Shown piece after piece: positions 20,469 to 28,263 of a stretch of DNA of 64,000 nucleotides (positions are counted from its first letter, which is position 1; the number at the start of each line of letters is the position of its first letter). Below the pieces are notes generated by a model. It had not been told where the DNA came from. It saw nothing but the letters and a program-made list of their open reading frames with translations, and did no database searches. Origin of the DNA: JAPPHY01 sp034423135 (GTDB lineage: Bacteria; Chloroflexota; Dehalococcoidia; Lucifugimonadales; UBA2985); assembly GCA_034423135.1 (NCBI GenBank), contig DAOUJC010000008.1:1-64000 (forward strand), read 5' to 3'. Both the position numbers and the translations under genes were made by a program.

Positions 20469-22475
20469 TCAGCCGGCGGAGGCCTCCGGCCTTCTCCCGG
20501 ACCCGGCAGCCAGGCCGCCGGGGGAGAAGGCGTAGGCGGCGGACGGTTGTCTCTGAGGCCACAGAGCCACCGTCACGCCCACGATCAGCAGCGGCCCCGC
20601 AACCCACATCCACATCACCAGCGGGTTCACGTACACGCGGAGGATGGTGCGTCCGTCTTCAAGCAGCTCACCGGGGATGATGTACAGGTCCTCCAGGGGA
20701 GTGGAGCGTATGGCTGCAAGCGTTGAGGCTATGTTGAAGCCGGGGTAGAAGTCACGCCGCGGGTAGTACGTTCCCAGGAATGTGTCGCCGCGGAACGCCT
20801 GCACCTCCACCGTTGCCTCGGTGCGGTCGGGGAAGGCCCTGGCGGTAGCGTCGATGTACTTCACGGTGTACTCGCCCACGTCGGCGGACTCGCCCGGCGA
20901 AAGCGCAATGTCACGCTGAATCCCGTAGAAGGAGGAGCCGGTCACGCCAAGCGCCAGCAGCACAACGGCCAGATGTACAACGTAGCCGCCGTACCTGGGC
21001 CTGTTGGCGGCGATCAGCCTGCCGAATGCGACAGGGTAGCTCTCGCCGCGCCGGTGCCTGGCGTGTGCGCCCCTGGCCCACTCGCGCAGTATGCCCGCCG
21101 TCACGAACGCGCACAGGCCGTAGGAGATGAGCGCCCAGGGAACGTACACGCCTATGAGGATCAGCCCCAAGACTGCCACAAGGGCAGCCGCGGCGGGCAC
21201 CAGCAGTGCGCGTCTCAGGGTGGCCCAGCTTGCGTGCCTCCACGGAAGATACGGGGCCACGCCCATAAGCAGGATAAGCATGAGGAACATCGGCCCGTTC
21301 ACCTGGTTGTAGAACGGCTGCCCCACGGTAACGATTTCACCCTGGAACAGCTCGGATATGAGGGGATACACAACGCCCCACAGCGTCACAAACGCAATCC
21401 CCAGAAACAGCAGGTTGTTCACCAGGAACGCCGCCTCGCGGGACAGCGCCGACTCCAGCGTCTGCGAGCTCTTCAGGCTGTTGTATCGCCAGAAGAACAC
21501 GGCGAAAGAGACCAGCATCGTGCAGCCCATGAACGCAAGGAAGATCCAGCCAAGCGTGGACTGGCCGAATGAGTGGACGGACGGGACCGGCCCGCCCCGG
21601 TTGATGAACATTCCGAACTGCGCGAACCCGAATGCGATGATCACCAGAGCGAGGTTCCACATGCGGAACATGCCCCGGCGTTTCTGCACCATGATCGAGT
21701 GGATGAAGGCGGTCATCACGAGCCATGGCATGAATCCCGCGTTCTCCACCGGGTCCCACGCCCAGTATCCACCCCAACCAAGGATGGTGTACGCCCACCA
21801 TCCGCCCAGAAGCAGTCCGATGCCCAGCAGCGCCCACGAGATGATTCCCCACGTCCGGCCTGCATCGACCCACTCGTCGGTGGTGCGTCCGGCCAGCAGC
21901 GAGCCCATAGCAATCGAGAACGGCACCGCGAAGGAGATGAGGCCGGTCATCAGCATCGGCGGGTGCACGAACATGCCCGGATGCGTGAGAAGAGGGTTGA
22001 TGCCCCGGCCGTCCGGCGGCACGAAATCGAGGCGAGCGAATGGATTGGCGAGGAAGACCATCACGGCCAGGAATAAGAGCTGCACGAGCATCAACACCGC
22101 GCCAATGTGCGGCATGCTTGGGCGCAGCGATGCGGGGGCGAAGTGCACTGCGATGGCTGCCAGGACGGAAAGGGCAAAGGCGATGAAGAGCAGCGATCCC
22201 TCGTTGCCGGCGTAGAAGGCAACCCAGATGTACTGCGGCGCCATGGCACGGCTGCTGTGCTCCGCCACGTAGGACACCGAGAAGTCGGCGTTCACGAACG
22301 CGCCCACTAGGCCGGCCGTGGAGACCGCAAGCACGAGCGGCCCCAGGAGAATCGCCCGGTGCGCGCTCAGCGTGAGCTGCCTACTGCCCAGCCGAACGCC
22401 TGCCATTGAAGCCACCGGCGAGTAGACGGCCAGCGCCAGCGCGATGAGCAGGCAGATGTAGCCTAGATCGGCCAT
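20469..22475 (-). CDS. ccmF: Cytochrome c haem lyase subunit CcmF
   Basis: 668 residues with about 15 membrane helices. The tryptophan-rich haem-handling signature WGGYWAWDPVENA is present around residues 225-250, with conserved His in HPPMLM and HSIM. The C-terminal extracytoplasmic loop (about 530-630) and last helix match CcmF/NrfE proteins. CcmF ligates haem to apocytochrome c on the outer face of the membrane. It overlaps neither neighbour; ccmH ends 7 nt upstream. The genes for CcmA-E, needed to deliver haem, are not in the window. Confidence 0.95.
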   Translation of the reverse strand: MADLGYICLLIALALAVYSPVASMAGVRLGSRQLTLSAHRAILLGPLVLAVSTAGLVGAFVNADFSVSYVAEHSSRAMAPQYIWVAFYAGNEGSLLFIAFALSVLAAIAVHFAPASLRPSMPHIGAVLMLVQLLFLAVMVFLANPFARLDFVPPDGRGINPLLTHPGMFVHPPMLMTGLISFAVPFSIAMGSLLAGRTTDEWVDAGRTWGIISWALLGIGLLLGGWWAYTILGWGGYWAWDPVENAGFMPWLVMTAFIHSIMVQKRRGMFRMWNLALVIIAFGFAQFGMFINRGGPVPSVHSFGQSTLGWIFLAFMGCTMLVSFAVFFWRYNSLKSSQTLESALSREAAFLVNNLLFLGIAFVTLWGVVYPLISELFQGEIVTVGQPFYNQVNGPMFLMLILLMGVAPYLPWRHASWATLRRALLVPAAAALVAVLGLILIGVYVPWALISYGLCAFVTAGILREWARGAHARHRRGESYPVAFGRLIAANRPRYGGYVVHLAVVLLALGVTGSSFYGIQRDIALSPGESADVGEYTVKYIDATARAFPDRTEATVEVQAFRGDTFLGTYYPRRDFYPGFNIASTLAAIRSTPLEDLYIIPGELLEDGRTILRVYVNPLVMWMWVAGPLLIVGVTVALWPQRQPSAAYAFSPGGLAAGSGRRPEASAG

Positions 22476-22482
22476 AGCGCAG

Positions 22483-23025
22483 CTAACCCTTACCGCTTCC
22501 GCCGCCGTCCTCGGCGGTCAGGTTGCGTATGTCGCGATCAACCGCGGACAGGTAGGTCTCAAGCCCCGCCTCGCTCGCGGATGGCGTACCGGCGTCAAGG
22601 TTATGCTCCCGGCGCATGGCTCTCAGGATCAGCGCAAGAGCTCCGCCTGCAATGAGCAGCGCGAGCGGAGGCACAAGCCAGACCAGGAGGTTGAACCCGC
22701 TCTTTGGAGGCGCCGCGAGGATTCCCTCGCCGTAGCGTTCCACGAAGAACCGGAGCACATCGTCACGGCTCTCGCCGTCGGCGAGCCTCTCGCGCACTGT
22801 GCGACGCATCTGCTCGGCAATCTCGGTCTGCGACTGGTCGATGGTCTCGCTGGGGCAGATTGGGCACATGAGGCTCTTGTCTATGCCCTGCGCAACGGCC
22901 TCCATGTCTTGTGCCGCGGGCGATGCCGCTTCGGTGGCGCACGCGGACAGCATTGCCAGGAAGCATAGCAATGCTCCGGGCAACAGGAGCCGCTGGAGTG
23001 TGGCCCGGCCTGTGGTCGTGGTCAT
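22483..23025 (-). CDS. ccmH: Cytochrome c biogenesis lipoprotein CcmH
   Basis: 180 residues with lipobox LSAC (Cys 29), the redox pair C54/C57 in SLMCPICPSETIDQSQ, the three-helix bundle EIAEQMRRTVRERLADGES...FFVERYGEGILAAPP, and one C-terminal membrane helix. CcmH reduces apocytochrome c and works with CcmF. The classical LRCxxCQ is varied to LMCPIC-P, a form I associate with Gram-positive-type and Chloroflexi proteins. The lipobox Cys suggests a lipid anchor instead of the usual cleaved signal. First gene of the ccm cluster. Confidence 0.92.
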   Translation of the reverse strand: MTTTTGRATLQRLLLPGALLCFLAMLSACATEAASPAAQDMEAVAQGIDKSLMCPICPSETIDQSQTEIAEQMRRTVRERLADGESRDDVLRFFVERYGEGILAAPPKSGFNLLVWLVPPLALLIAGGALALILRAMRREHNLDAGTPSASEAGLETYLSAVDRDIRNLTAEDGGGSGKG

Positions 23026-23135
23026 CGGCGGCTCAAACTCTATTGCTATCCCGCCGCGCTTCGGACACTGGCGGCACAGGGATGCGCCGCTGGGTGTCGT
23101 GAGCGTGCGAGCCCGTCATGGAGTGTTGTCGAGGT

Positions 23136-23615
23136 CTATCTGGTTGCGGACATGGCGTCGATGCCGTGCCGTATGGTGGTGAGGACCTGGGACAGTTGCT
23201 CCTCGAGCTGCGCAAGTGTAGCCTGGGCGTACTTGTCGGCTTCTGAGCGGCGGGTGCTGGCCTGGGCCTCCACTTCGTCCAGAATGCGCTGTGCCTTTCG
23301 CTGGCCCTCGGCCACAATGTCCTCTGCCTGCTTGTGGGCCTCCTTGAGGACCTCGCTTTCCTTCACGCGGGAGCGAGCCTCGTCCTCGGAGGAAGTTCTG
23401 ATCCGCCGTGCCTCGGCAAGGGCCTGGTTGATGAGATTCTCCCGCATCTGAAGAAACTCCTGGGCCTCCTGAAGGTCTGTAGGCAAGGCGGCCTGAATCT
23501 GGCTAACCAGCTCAGCCATCTTCTCCTTGTCTACAAGGACCTTCCCGGTCGCAGGCACTCCCGTGCCGGTGCTGACCAGGTCCTCCAGCTTCTCCATTAG
23601 ACTTGCAGTATTCAT
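23136..23615 (-). CDS. Coiled-coil protein of DivIVA/ATP-synthase-b-like type
   Basis: 159 residues; from about residue 55 to the end the sequence is a continuous Ala/Glu/Arg/Gln coiled coil (QEFLQMRENLINQALAEARR, VLKEAHKQAEDIVAEGQRKA). It has no membrane segment, unlike ATP synthase b. AAAGGTGG precedes the ATG. It is 30 nt downstream of coaD and probably in the rsmD-coaD operon. Proteins like this are often labelled cell-division initiation or V-ATPase E-like, on composition alone; function here is unknown. Confidence 0.7.
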   Translation of the reverse strand: MNTASLMEKLEDLVSTGTGVPATGKVLVDKEKMAELVSQIQAALPTDLQEAQEFLQMRENLINQALAEARRIRTSSEDEARSRVKESEVLKEAHKQAEDIVAEGQRKAQRILDEVEAQASTRRSEADKYAQATLAQLEEQLSQVLTTIRHGIDAMSATR

Positions 23616-23645
23616 GGCTATCCACCTTTCAGGCGGCGCCTAAAC

Positions 23646-24128
23646 TCAGGAGCGATATCTGTCCCGAAGGGCTACCGCCACATTTTTTGGGACCAGGTGG
23701 CTGATGTCGCCTTCCCCGGCCGCAATTTCCTTGATGAGGCTGGACTTTATGAAGATGTGGTCCAGGCTTGCCATCAGGTAGAGGGTGTCAACGTCCGGCG
23801 CGAGTTTCTGATTATTGAGGGCCATCTCGCACTCGTACTCGAAGTCTGACCCCATGCGAAGCCCACGCACCATGACGGATGCTCCAAGCTTGTGCGCCAG
23901 GTCTACCGTGAGGCCGGTGTAGGGAATGACTTCGATGTTTGCGAAGTCGCAGAGGGCGGACTTGCACAGCTCCAGGCGTTCCTCCGTGTTGAACATAATG
24001 GACTTGGAGGAGCGGGTGTCCACCACGGCAACGTACACCTTGTCGAAAAGCGCGGCCGACCTGATGGCAATGTCCATGTGCCCAAGCGTGATGGGGTCGA
24101 AGCTGCCGGGGTACAGGGCGGTTACCAA
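23646..24128 (-). CDS. coaD: Phosphopantetheine adenylyltransferase
   Basis: 160 residues, the usual length. The nucleotidyl transferase T/HxGH signature is GSFDPITLGHMDIA, with RGLRMGSDFEYE and FIKSSLIKEIAAGEGDISHLVP matching CoaD family motifs. It converts 4'-phosphopantetheine and ATP to dephospho-CoA, the penultimate step of CoA synthesis. The start overlaps the end of rsmD by 7 bp; rsmD-coaD is a widespread bacterial pairing. Confidence 0.96.
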   Translation of the reverse strand: MVTALYPGSFDPITLGHMDIAIRSAALFDKVYVAVVDTRSSKSIMFNTEERLELCKSALCDFANIEVIPYTGLTVDLAHKLGASVMVRGLRMGSDFEYECEMALNNQKLAPDVDTLYLMASLDHIFIKSSLIKEIAAGEGDISHLVPKNVAVALRDRYRS

Positions 24129-24733
24129 GCCTCCCCTCCTTCCTGCTGAGCAGCGCGATGCGTCGCCGGACGGCCGGCGGGCATTTCGGTTTGGTCGGTG
24201 GCCTGATAGATCGAGCAGACGGTATCGCCGTGCCTGCGTTCGTCGACCAGTCCCAGGCCGCCGTACTCGGCTTCCAGGGCGTGATGCTTGGAGTGGCCGG
24301 CTGCCACAATGCCTCCGTCACGTGCCAAGCCTGACACCTTGTCCATGACGTGGTGAACCGGCCCCAAGGTGTACGGAGGGTCCATCAGCACGATGTCGTA
24401 AGCGCCGTCCAGGGACTTGATGGCTCGCTCCACCTTCATGCAGTAGACGCGGGAGCGCTCGGTGAACTGCAGCTCGGACAGGCTGCGACGCAGCAGGGCG
24501 CACCGCTTGGGGTTGTCCTCGACGAAGTCGGCCCACTCTGCGCCGCGGCTCAGGGCCTCGATTCCGAGAGTGCCCGTACCGGCGTACAGGTCGATGACGC
24601 GCTTGCCCTCCAGGCCGTTGGACTCCAGGATTGAGAACAAGGACGACCGGACTCTCTCGGTGGTGGGTCGTGCGCCCAGCCTCCTACGACTGGCTATGCG
24701 ACGACCTTTAGCCTCTCCAGCGATTACCCGCAA
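24122..24733 (-). CDS. rsmD: 16S rRNA (guanine-966-N2)-methyltransferase RsmD
   Basis: 203 residues. The N-terminal LRVIAGEAKGRRI, the SAM-binding VIDLYAGTGTLGIEALSRGA and the catalytic LMDPPYTLG are all diagnostic. A TTG at 24733 is chosen as start: family members begin with M-R-x-I-x-G, AGGTG lies 6 nt upstream, and a TAGAAT -10 at 24770-24775 overlaps the upstream ATG at 24772, which therefore cannot be translated from that promoter. The C-terminal 20 residues are an unusual Ala/Gln/Glu-rich tail. Confidence 0.93.
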   Translation of the reverse strand: MRVIAGEAKGRRIASRRRLGARPTTERVRSSLFSILESNGLEGKRVIDLYAGTGTLGIEALSRGAEWADFVEDNPKRCALLRRSLSELQFTERSRVYCMKVERAIKSLDGAYDIVLMDPPYTLGPVHHVMDKVSGLARDGGIVAAGHSKHHALEAEYGGLGLVDERRHGDTVCSIYQATDQTEMPAGRPATHRAAQQEGGEAW

Positions 24734-24872
24734 TTGATGCACCTGACGCCTGAGCGTATTCGATTGACGCATTCTAGCACAGCCTTGCCGATGCGTAAAG
24801 ACTAGGGAGTTGAGGCGTTACCGTTCGCTATTGGCGGCCGGCTGCCGCGCACACGCCTCGATACGCCGCCCG

Positions 24873-24901
24873 TTGACAGCATGCAGGCGCGGGCGTATCT
24901 T
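24873..24901 (+). promoter_or_regulatory. Promoter for the acyl-CoA synthetase gene
   Basis: Perfect TTGACA (24873-24878), 17-bp spacer, TATCTT (24896-24901); the ATG follows at 24954. Confidence 0.65.
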
Positions 24902-24953
24902 GTCCTCATTCCGGGACGCGTCTATCTTCGGTCCGCGCAGTGTGGAGGTGTCT

Positions 24954-26369
24954 ATGCCTGTCCTCAAGGAGCAGTTGGACGCAGCGTTCAGTCCCAAGGT
25001 CGTTGCAGTGGTGGGGGCCAGAAAGTTCGACAACTACGTCTGGCTCCGCAACATGAGCGACTTCAAGGGTACTCTCTACTCCGTGCAGATCAACGCCGAC
25101 GACATCGTGGGTATTGAGGAGATGGGCATACCCAACTTCAAGAGCCTCGTCGAGATACCGGAGCCGGTCGACTACGTGGTTGTGGCCGTGCCCCGTCGAG
25201 CTGTGCCGTTCGTGCTCAAGGACGCAGTGGAGAAGGGCGTCAAGACGATGCACATGTTCACCTCCGGCTTCGCCGAGTCCGGCAACGACGAGGGCGTGCA
25301 GATGCAGCAGCAGATTGCGGAGACCGCACGCGAGGCCGGCATACTGGTCATTGGGCCAAACTGCATGGGCGTGTTCAATCCGCACGTCGGGATGCGCTTC
25401 GGCGAGGGGCAGAACGTAGACTACACAGGCGGCGCTAGCGTGATCTCGCAGAGCGGCGCCCACGCATCGGCGATGACGCAGGGCCTGCAGGCCAGCGGCG
25501 TTGGCGTCAACATGACCGTCAGCTTCGGCAACGCCATCCTGCTGGACAGCCCGGACCTGCTCCAGTACTTCGCCGACGACCCTGCCACCAATGTCATCTG
25601 CGCGTACATCGAGGGGCCGAAGGACGGCCAGCGCTTCTTCCGCGCGCTGCGAGAGGTTGCGCCGCGGAAGCCGGTCGTGCTGTGGAAGGGAGGCCAGACC
25701 GACGCGGGCCGTCGGAGCGCCGCCTCGCACACCGGCTCGCTGGCCGGCTCAATCGAGATATGGAACGCGGGTGCTCAGCAGGCCGGCGCCATCCGCGTCG
25801 ACTCGCTCCAGGAAGTCATCGACATGACCAAGATGCTGACGTACATGGGGCCGGTGACCGGGGACCGCGTGGGCATCATCGGAGGCAGCGGCGGGCAGTC
25901 GGTATCGATGAGCGACGAGTTCTCGTGGGCCGGGCTGCGAGTGCCGACGCTTTCGGAGCCCACACTGGAGAAGATGGCCGAGTTCTTCCAGCTTGTGGGC
26001 GCCAGCTACTTCAACCCGGTGGACATCGGCGGCATCAACAGGAGCAACCTGGAGACCATCCTGGACCTGCTGACGGGCGATCCCAACGTGGACGTTGTGG
26101 CAATGATGCGAAGCGTCCAGCGCGGCCGGAGGAGTGCCGAGGAGATCGCGTCGGAGCTGAAGCAGTACGGCGAGGCGCGGGACAAGTCCGGCAAGCCGAT
26201 GATGGCGATGTTCTGGACGCCCGTGCCTTACCCGGAGAGCGGCCCGATGGAGGAGACGGACGCCATACTCCGCGACCTGAACATCCCGACGTTCCCGTCG
26301 CCGTCCCGGGCGGCGCGGGCGCTGCGCAAGGTGGTGGACTACCACCGCTTCCACGCGGGTGTGGAGTAG
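24954..26369 (+). CDS. NDP-forming acyl-CoA synthetase, alpha-subunit-like (CoA-binding plus ligase domains)
   Basis: 471 residues from the ATG preceded by GGAGGTG. An N-terminal CoA-binding Rossmann domain (FSPKVVAVVGARKFDNYVW, YVVVAVPRRAVPFVL, VIGPNCMGVFNP) is followed by a succinyl-CoA-ligase-like domain with the phosphorylatable His in SHTGSLAGS and a third domain (GIIGGSGGQSVSMSDEF). The ATP-grasp beta domain is absent, so it needs a separate beta subunit, not found here, or lost synthetase activity. ADP-forming enzymes conserve the thioester energy of acyl-CoA as ATP. It stands alone and converges on the retropepsin pair. Confidence 0.85.
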   Translation: MPVLKEQLDAAFSPKVVAVVGARKFDNYVWLRNMSDFKGTLYSVQINADDIVGIEEMGIPNFKSLVEIPEPVDYVVVAVPRRAVPFVLKDAVEKGVKTMHMFTSGFAESGNDEGVQMQQQIAETAREAGILVIGPNCMGVFNPHVGMRFGEGQNVDYTGGASVISQSGAHASAMTQGLQASGVGVNMTVSFGNAILLDSPDLLQYFADDPATNVICAYIEGPKDGQRFFRALREVAPRKPVVLWKGGQTDAGRRSAASHTGSLAGSIEIWNAGAQQAGAIRVDSLQEVIDMTKMLTYMGPVTGDRVGIIGGSGGQSVSMSDEFSWAGLRVPTLSEPTLEKMAEFFQLVGASYFNPVDIGGINRSNLETILDLLTGDPNVDVVAMMRSVQRGRRSAEEIASELKQYGEARDKSGKPMMAMFWTPVPYPESGPMEETDAILRDLNIPTFPSPSRAARALRKVVDYHRFHAGVE

Positions 26370-26383
26370 CCACGGCGTGCCTG

Positions 26384-26425
26384 CCCGCTCACGCCCTTCG
26401 ACATGCTCAGGGTGAGCGGACGGGC
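26384..26425 (-). repeat. Type A interspersed hairpin repeat
   Basis: Reverse-oriented A unit with arms CCCGCTCAC/GTGAGCGGA between convergent genes; a possible terminator. Confidence 0.8.
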
Positions 26426-26426
26426 T

Positions 26427-26804
26427 TCAATTCGGCTCTGAGGTTTGGATTACTACGCGTCCGCCGTCTCGAACGTCGACGTACAGGCTGTGTTGGTCAA
26501 GCATTCTCATGCCCACGAGGGGAATGAAGTCAGCGGCTGCCGCTCTGACGTTGCGCAGGTCGCCATCCCAGATCACGGCGACCTCGTAGACGTCCAAGAG
26601 GGCCTCGCTCCCGTCGGCGAGAGTCGCCCGGCCTCTGCCGCGATGCGCCAGTCCCAATTCCGCCACCAGGGCATGAGGCAGGGTCAGGAAGCCATTGTAC
26701 CCGGTGTCAATCGCAGCTTCGATTTCCCTCGTTCGTCCCGCCGAATCGTGAAGGCTAAGTGAAATGACGGCTTCGTAGGCGGAGTTAACCACGCCCTCGA
26801 TCAT
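26427..26804 (-). CDS. Clan AA (retropepsin-like) aspartic protease
   Basis: 125 residues, the size of one retropepsin monomer. The catalytic motif is AIDTGYNGFLTLP, with hydrophobic flaps around it and the second conserved strand DFIPLVGMRMLDQHSLYVDV. Such bacterial proteins would act as homodimers. The start overlaps the stop of the upstream gene by 4 bp (ATGA), so it is coupled to the small partner protein. No signal peptide, so it should work in the cytoplasm. The substrate is unknown. Confidence 0.85.
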   Translation of the reverse strand: MIEGVVNSAYEAVISLSLHDSAGRTREIEAAIDTGYNGFLTLPHALVAELGLAHRGRGRATLADGSEALLDVYEVAVIWDGDLRNVRAAAADFIPLVGMRMLDQHSLYVDVRDGGRVVIQTSEPN

Positions 26805-27118
26805 TTGGCGTTCCGCAGAAACCCGCCTCCAAAGCTATACAGAGACCTATAGCCGACCCGCAGGCACCAGATGTCACGCCCATCGGGGTGCTGGTACAGG
26901 AGCCGGTCAGTCGCGGCAACCTCGTCCTCCGCTATGGCCCAGCTCCCCGTCTCCACATCTATAGCGACCACTTCTCCGTGATGGTCGGCCTCCACCTGGT
27001 GACGGATATGGCTTTCGTATATCTCGTCGCCCAAGCGGGCGGTTTCCTCTTTCGGGCGGCTTGGCGGCCCGCCTGGCCGTGGGTGGTTGGATGCCGCGGG
27101 GTTGTTGTCGTCTGCCAT
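26801..27118 (-). CDS. Small partner protein of the retropepsin module
   Basis: 105 residues; the ATG at 27118 is chosen because AAAGGGAG lies 2-3 nt upstream. After a Pro-rich disordered start comes a compact domain: IYESHIRHQVEADHHGEVVAIDVETGSWAIAEDEVAATDRLLYQHPDG, IWCLRVGYRSLYSFGG. I recall the same pattern (helix, GxxVAIDxETG strand pair, helix, RVGY) in small proteins encoded beside clan AA proteases in cyanobacteria and Chloroflexi; this is from memory, not a search. The pair looks like an antitoxin/toxin or regulator/protease module but neither role is shown. Confidence 0.7.
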   Translation of the reverse strand: MADDNNPAASNHPRPGGPPSRPKEETARLGDEIYESHIRHQVEADHHGEVVAIDVETGSWAIAEDEVAATDRLLYQHPDGRDIWCLRVGYRSLYSFGGGFLRNAK

Positions 27119-27191
27119 TCGCTCCCTTTCGAAGGGACTTTGCACAGTCATTCTACCACAGCTGAGGCGGGCGGGAGATTAAGTAGCCGCC

Positions 27192-27520
27192 GTCCGCTCA
27201 CGCCCTTCGACATGCTCAGGGTGAGCGGACTGATCTCCGCCCCGCTCATGGTGAGCCCCGTCGAACCATAGGAGCGGGACAGACTCGACCCGCGCACCGC
27301 GCCCGCTCGCGCCCTTCGACACGCTCAGGGCGAGATGGCTAACACAACGCCTACGCGGTGAGCCGCCCCCGGCCCGCTCATGGTGAGCCCCGTCGAACCA
27401 TATGAGCGGGACAGTCTCGACCCGCGCACCGCGCCCGCTCACGCCCTTCGACAGGCTCTGGGTGAGCGGACGGCCACCACGCCCGCTCATGGTGAGCCCC
27501 GTCGAACCGCATGAGCGGGC
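27192..27520. repeat. Array of alternating A and B hairpin repeats with a 132-bp period
   Basis: Order: A (27192-27230), B (27241-27278), A (27302-27337, right arm degenerate), B (27373-27410), A (27434-27470), B (27481-27520). A copies are all reversed and B copies all forward. B1 to B2 and A2 to A3 are each 132 bp apart with a conserved linker (CTCGACCCGCGCACCGCG), so one A-B unit was duplicated in tandem. It lies between divergent genes and contains no ORF I can support. Confidence 0.9.
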
Positions 27521-27567
27521 GCGGACACGTTATGACTGTGCAGCGGCTGAGATTAGGGCGCGCCAAC

Positions 27568-27675
27568 CGTCATTCTGAACGGAGCGCAGCGGAGTGAAGA
27601 ATCCAAAGCACTTGTCCACCAAGCTACTACGCTTCAGATAGAATGCCTTGGATTCTTCGCTACGCTCAGAATGAC
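27568..27675. repeat. Palindromic element made of two inverted type C repeats
   Basis: Left arm 27568-27610 starts CGTCATTCTGAACGG; right arm 27644-27675 ends CGCTCAGAATGACG. The arms carry AATCCAA/TTGGATT and surround a 33-nt centre. The element is about 108 bp, MITE-like, with no coding capacity. Confidence 0.75.
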
Positions 27676-27742
27676 GATGAGCTGGGCTGCCGCACTCGCC
27701 TATGCCTGCCCCATTTCGCTATGGAGATTCGGCGGCAACTTC

Positions 27743-27751
27743 TGGTATTAT
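27743..27751 (+). promoter_or_regulatory. Extended -10 for the aroQ operon
   Basis: TGG-TATTAT about 65 nt upstream of the aroQ ATG; no convincing -35. Confidence 0.4.
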
Positions 27752-27816
27752 AGGCGGGCAGGCTTCGGCGGTGACCAAGCGCATCCCGCCGGGCCGGGCG
27801 AAAGGGCCACCGCAGC

Positions 27817-28263
27817 ATGAAACTACTGGTCATCAACGGACCCAACCTTAACATGCTCGGACACAGAGACCGAGACGTCTACGGCACTATGAGCTTGGCC
27901 GACATCGAGGAGATGGTGCGCCATCGCGCCGGCGAGCTGGGCGCGGAGGTTGAGTTCTTCCAGTCCAACAGCGAGGGCGCCATAATCGACGTGCTACAGG
28001 CGCGCTACGCATCGGTGAACGGCATCGTCATCAACCCGGGCGCGCTCACGCACTACGGCCTGTCGCTGCGAGAGGCGCTGGTCGACACGGGGCTGCCCGT
28101 GGTGGAGGTTCACATCTCCAACATCTACGCGAGGGAGCGATGGCGGCATCGCTCCGTGGTGGCCCCGGTTGCCGTGGGCCAGATAAGCGGCCTGGGATGG
28201 CGCGGCTACGTCGCCGCCCTCGACTACCTGGCCGCCACCTTCAACGAAAGGGCGGTGGAATGA
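27817..28263 (+). CDS. aroQ: Type II 3-dehydroquinate dehydratase
   Basis: 148 residues, typical length. LLVINGPNLNMLGHRDRDVYG holds the active-site Asn and Tyr-bearing flexible loop; EFFQSNSEGAIIDVLQ, INPGALTHYGLSLREAL and VEVHISNIYARERWRHRSVVAPVAVGQISGLG supply the catalytic His and the substrate loop. It converts 3-dehydroquinate to 3-dehydroshikimate. AAAGGG lies upstream. First gene of a run reaching to the GNAT gene; the stop overlaps the next start by 4 bp. Confidence 0.96.
   Translation: MKLLVINGPNLNMLGHRDRDVYGTMSLADIEEMVRHRAGELGAEVEFFQSNSEGAIIDVLQARYASVNGIVINPGALTHYGLSLREALVDTGLPVVEVHISNIYARERWRHRSVVAPVAVGQISGLGWRGYVAALDYLAATFNERAVE

Noticed and set aside
27192..27520. CRISPR array
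   Set aside because: Units are palindromic, alternate between two types and orientations, and have no unique constant-length spacers; no cas gene.
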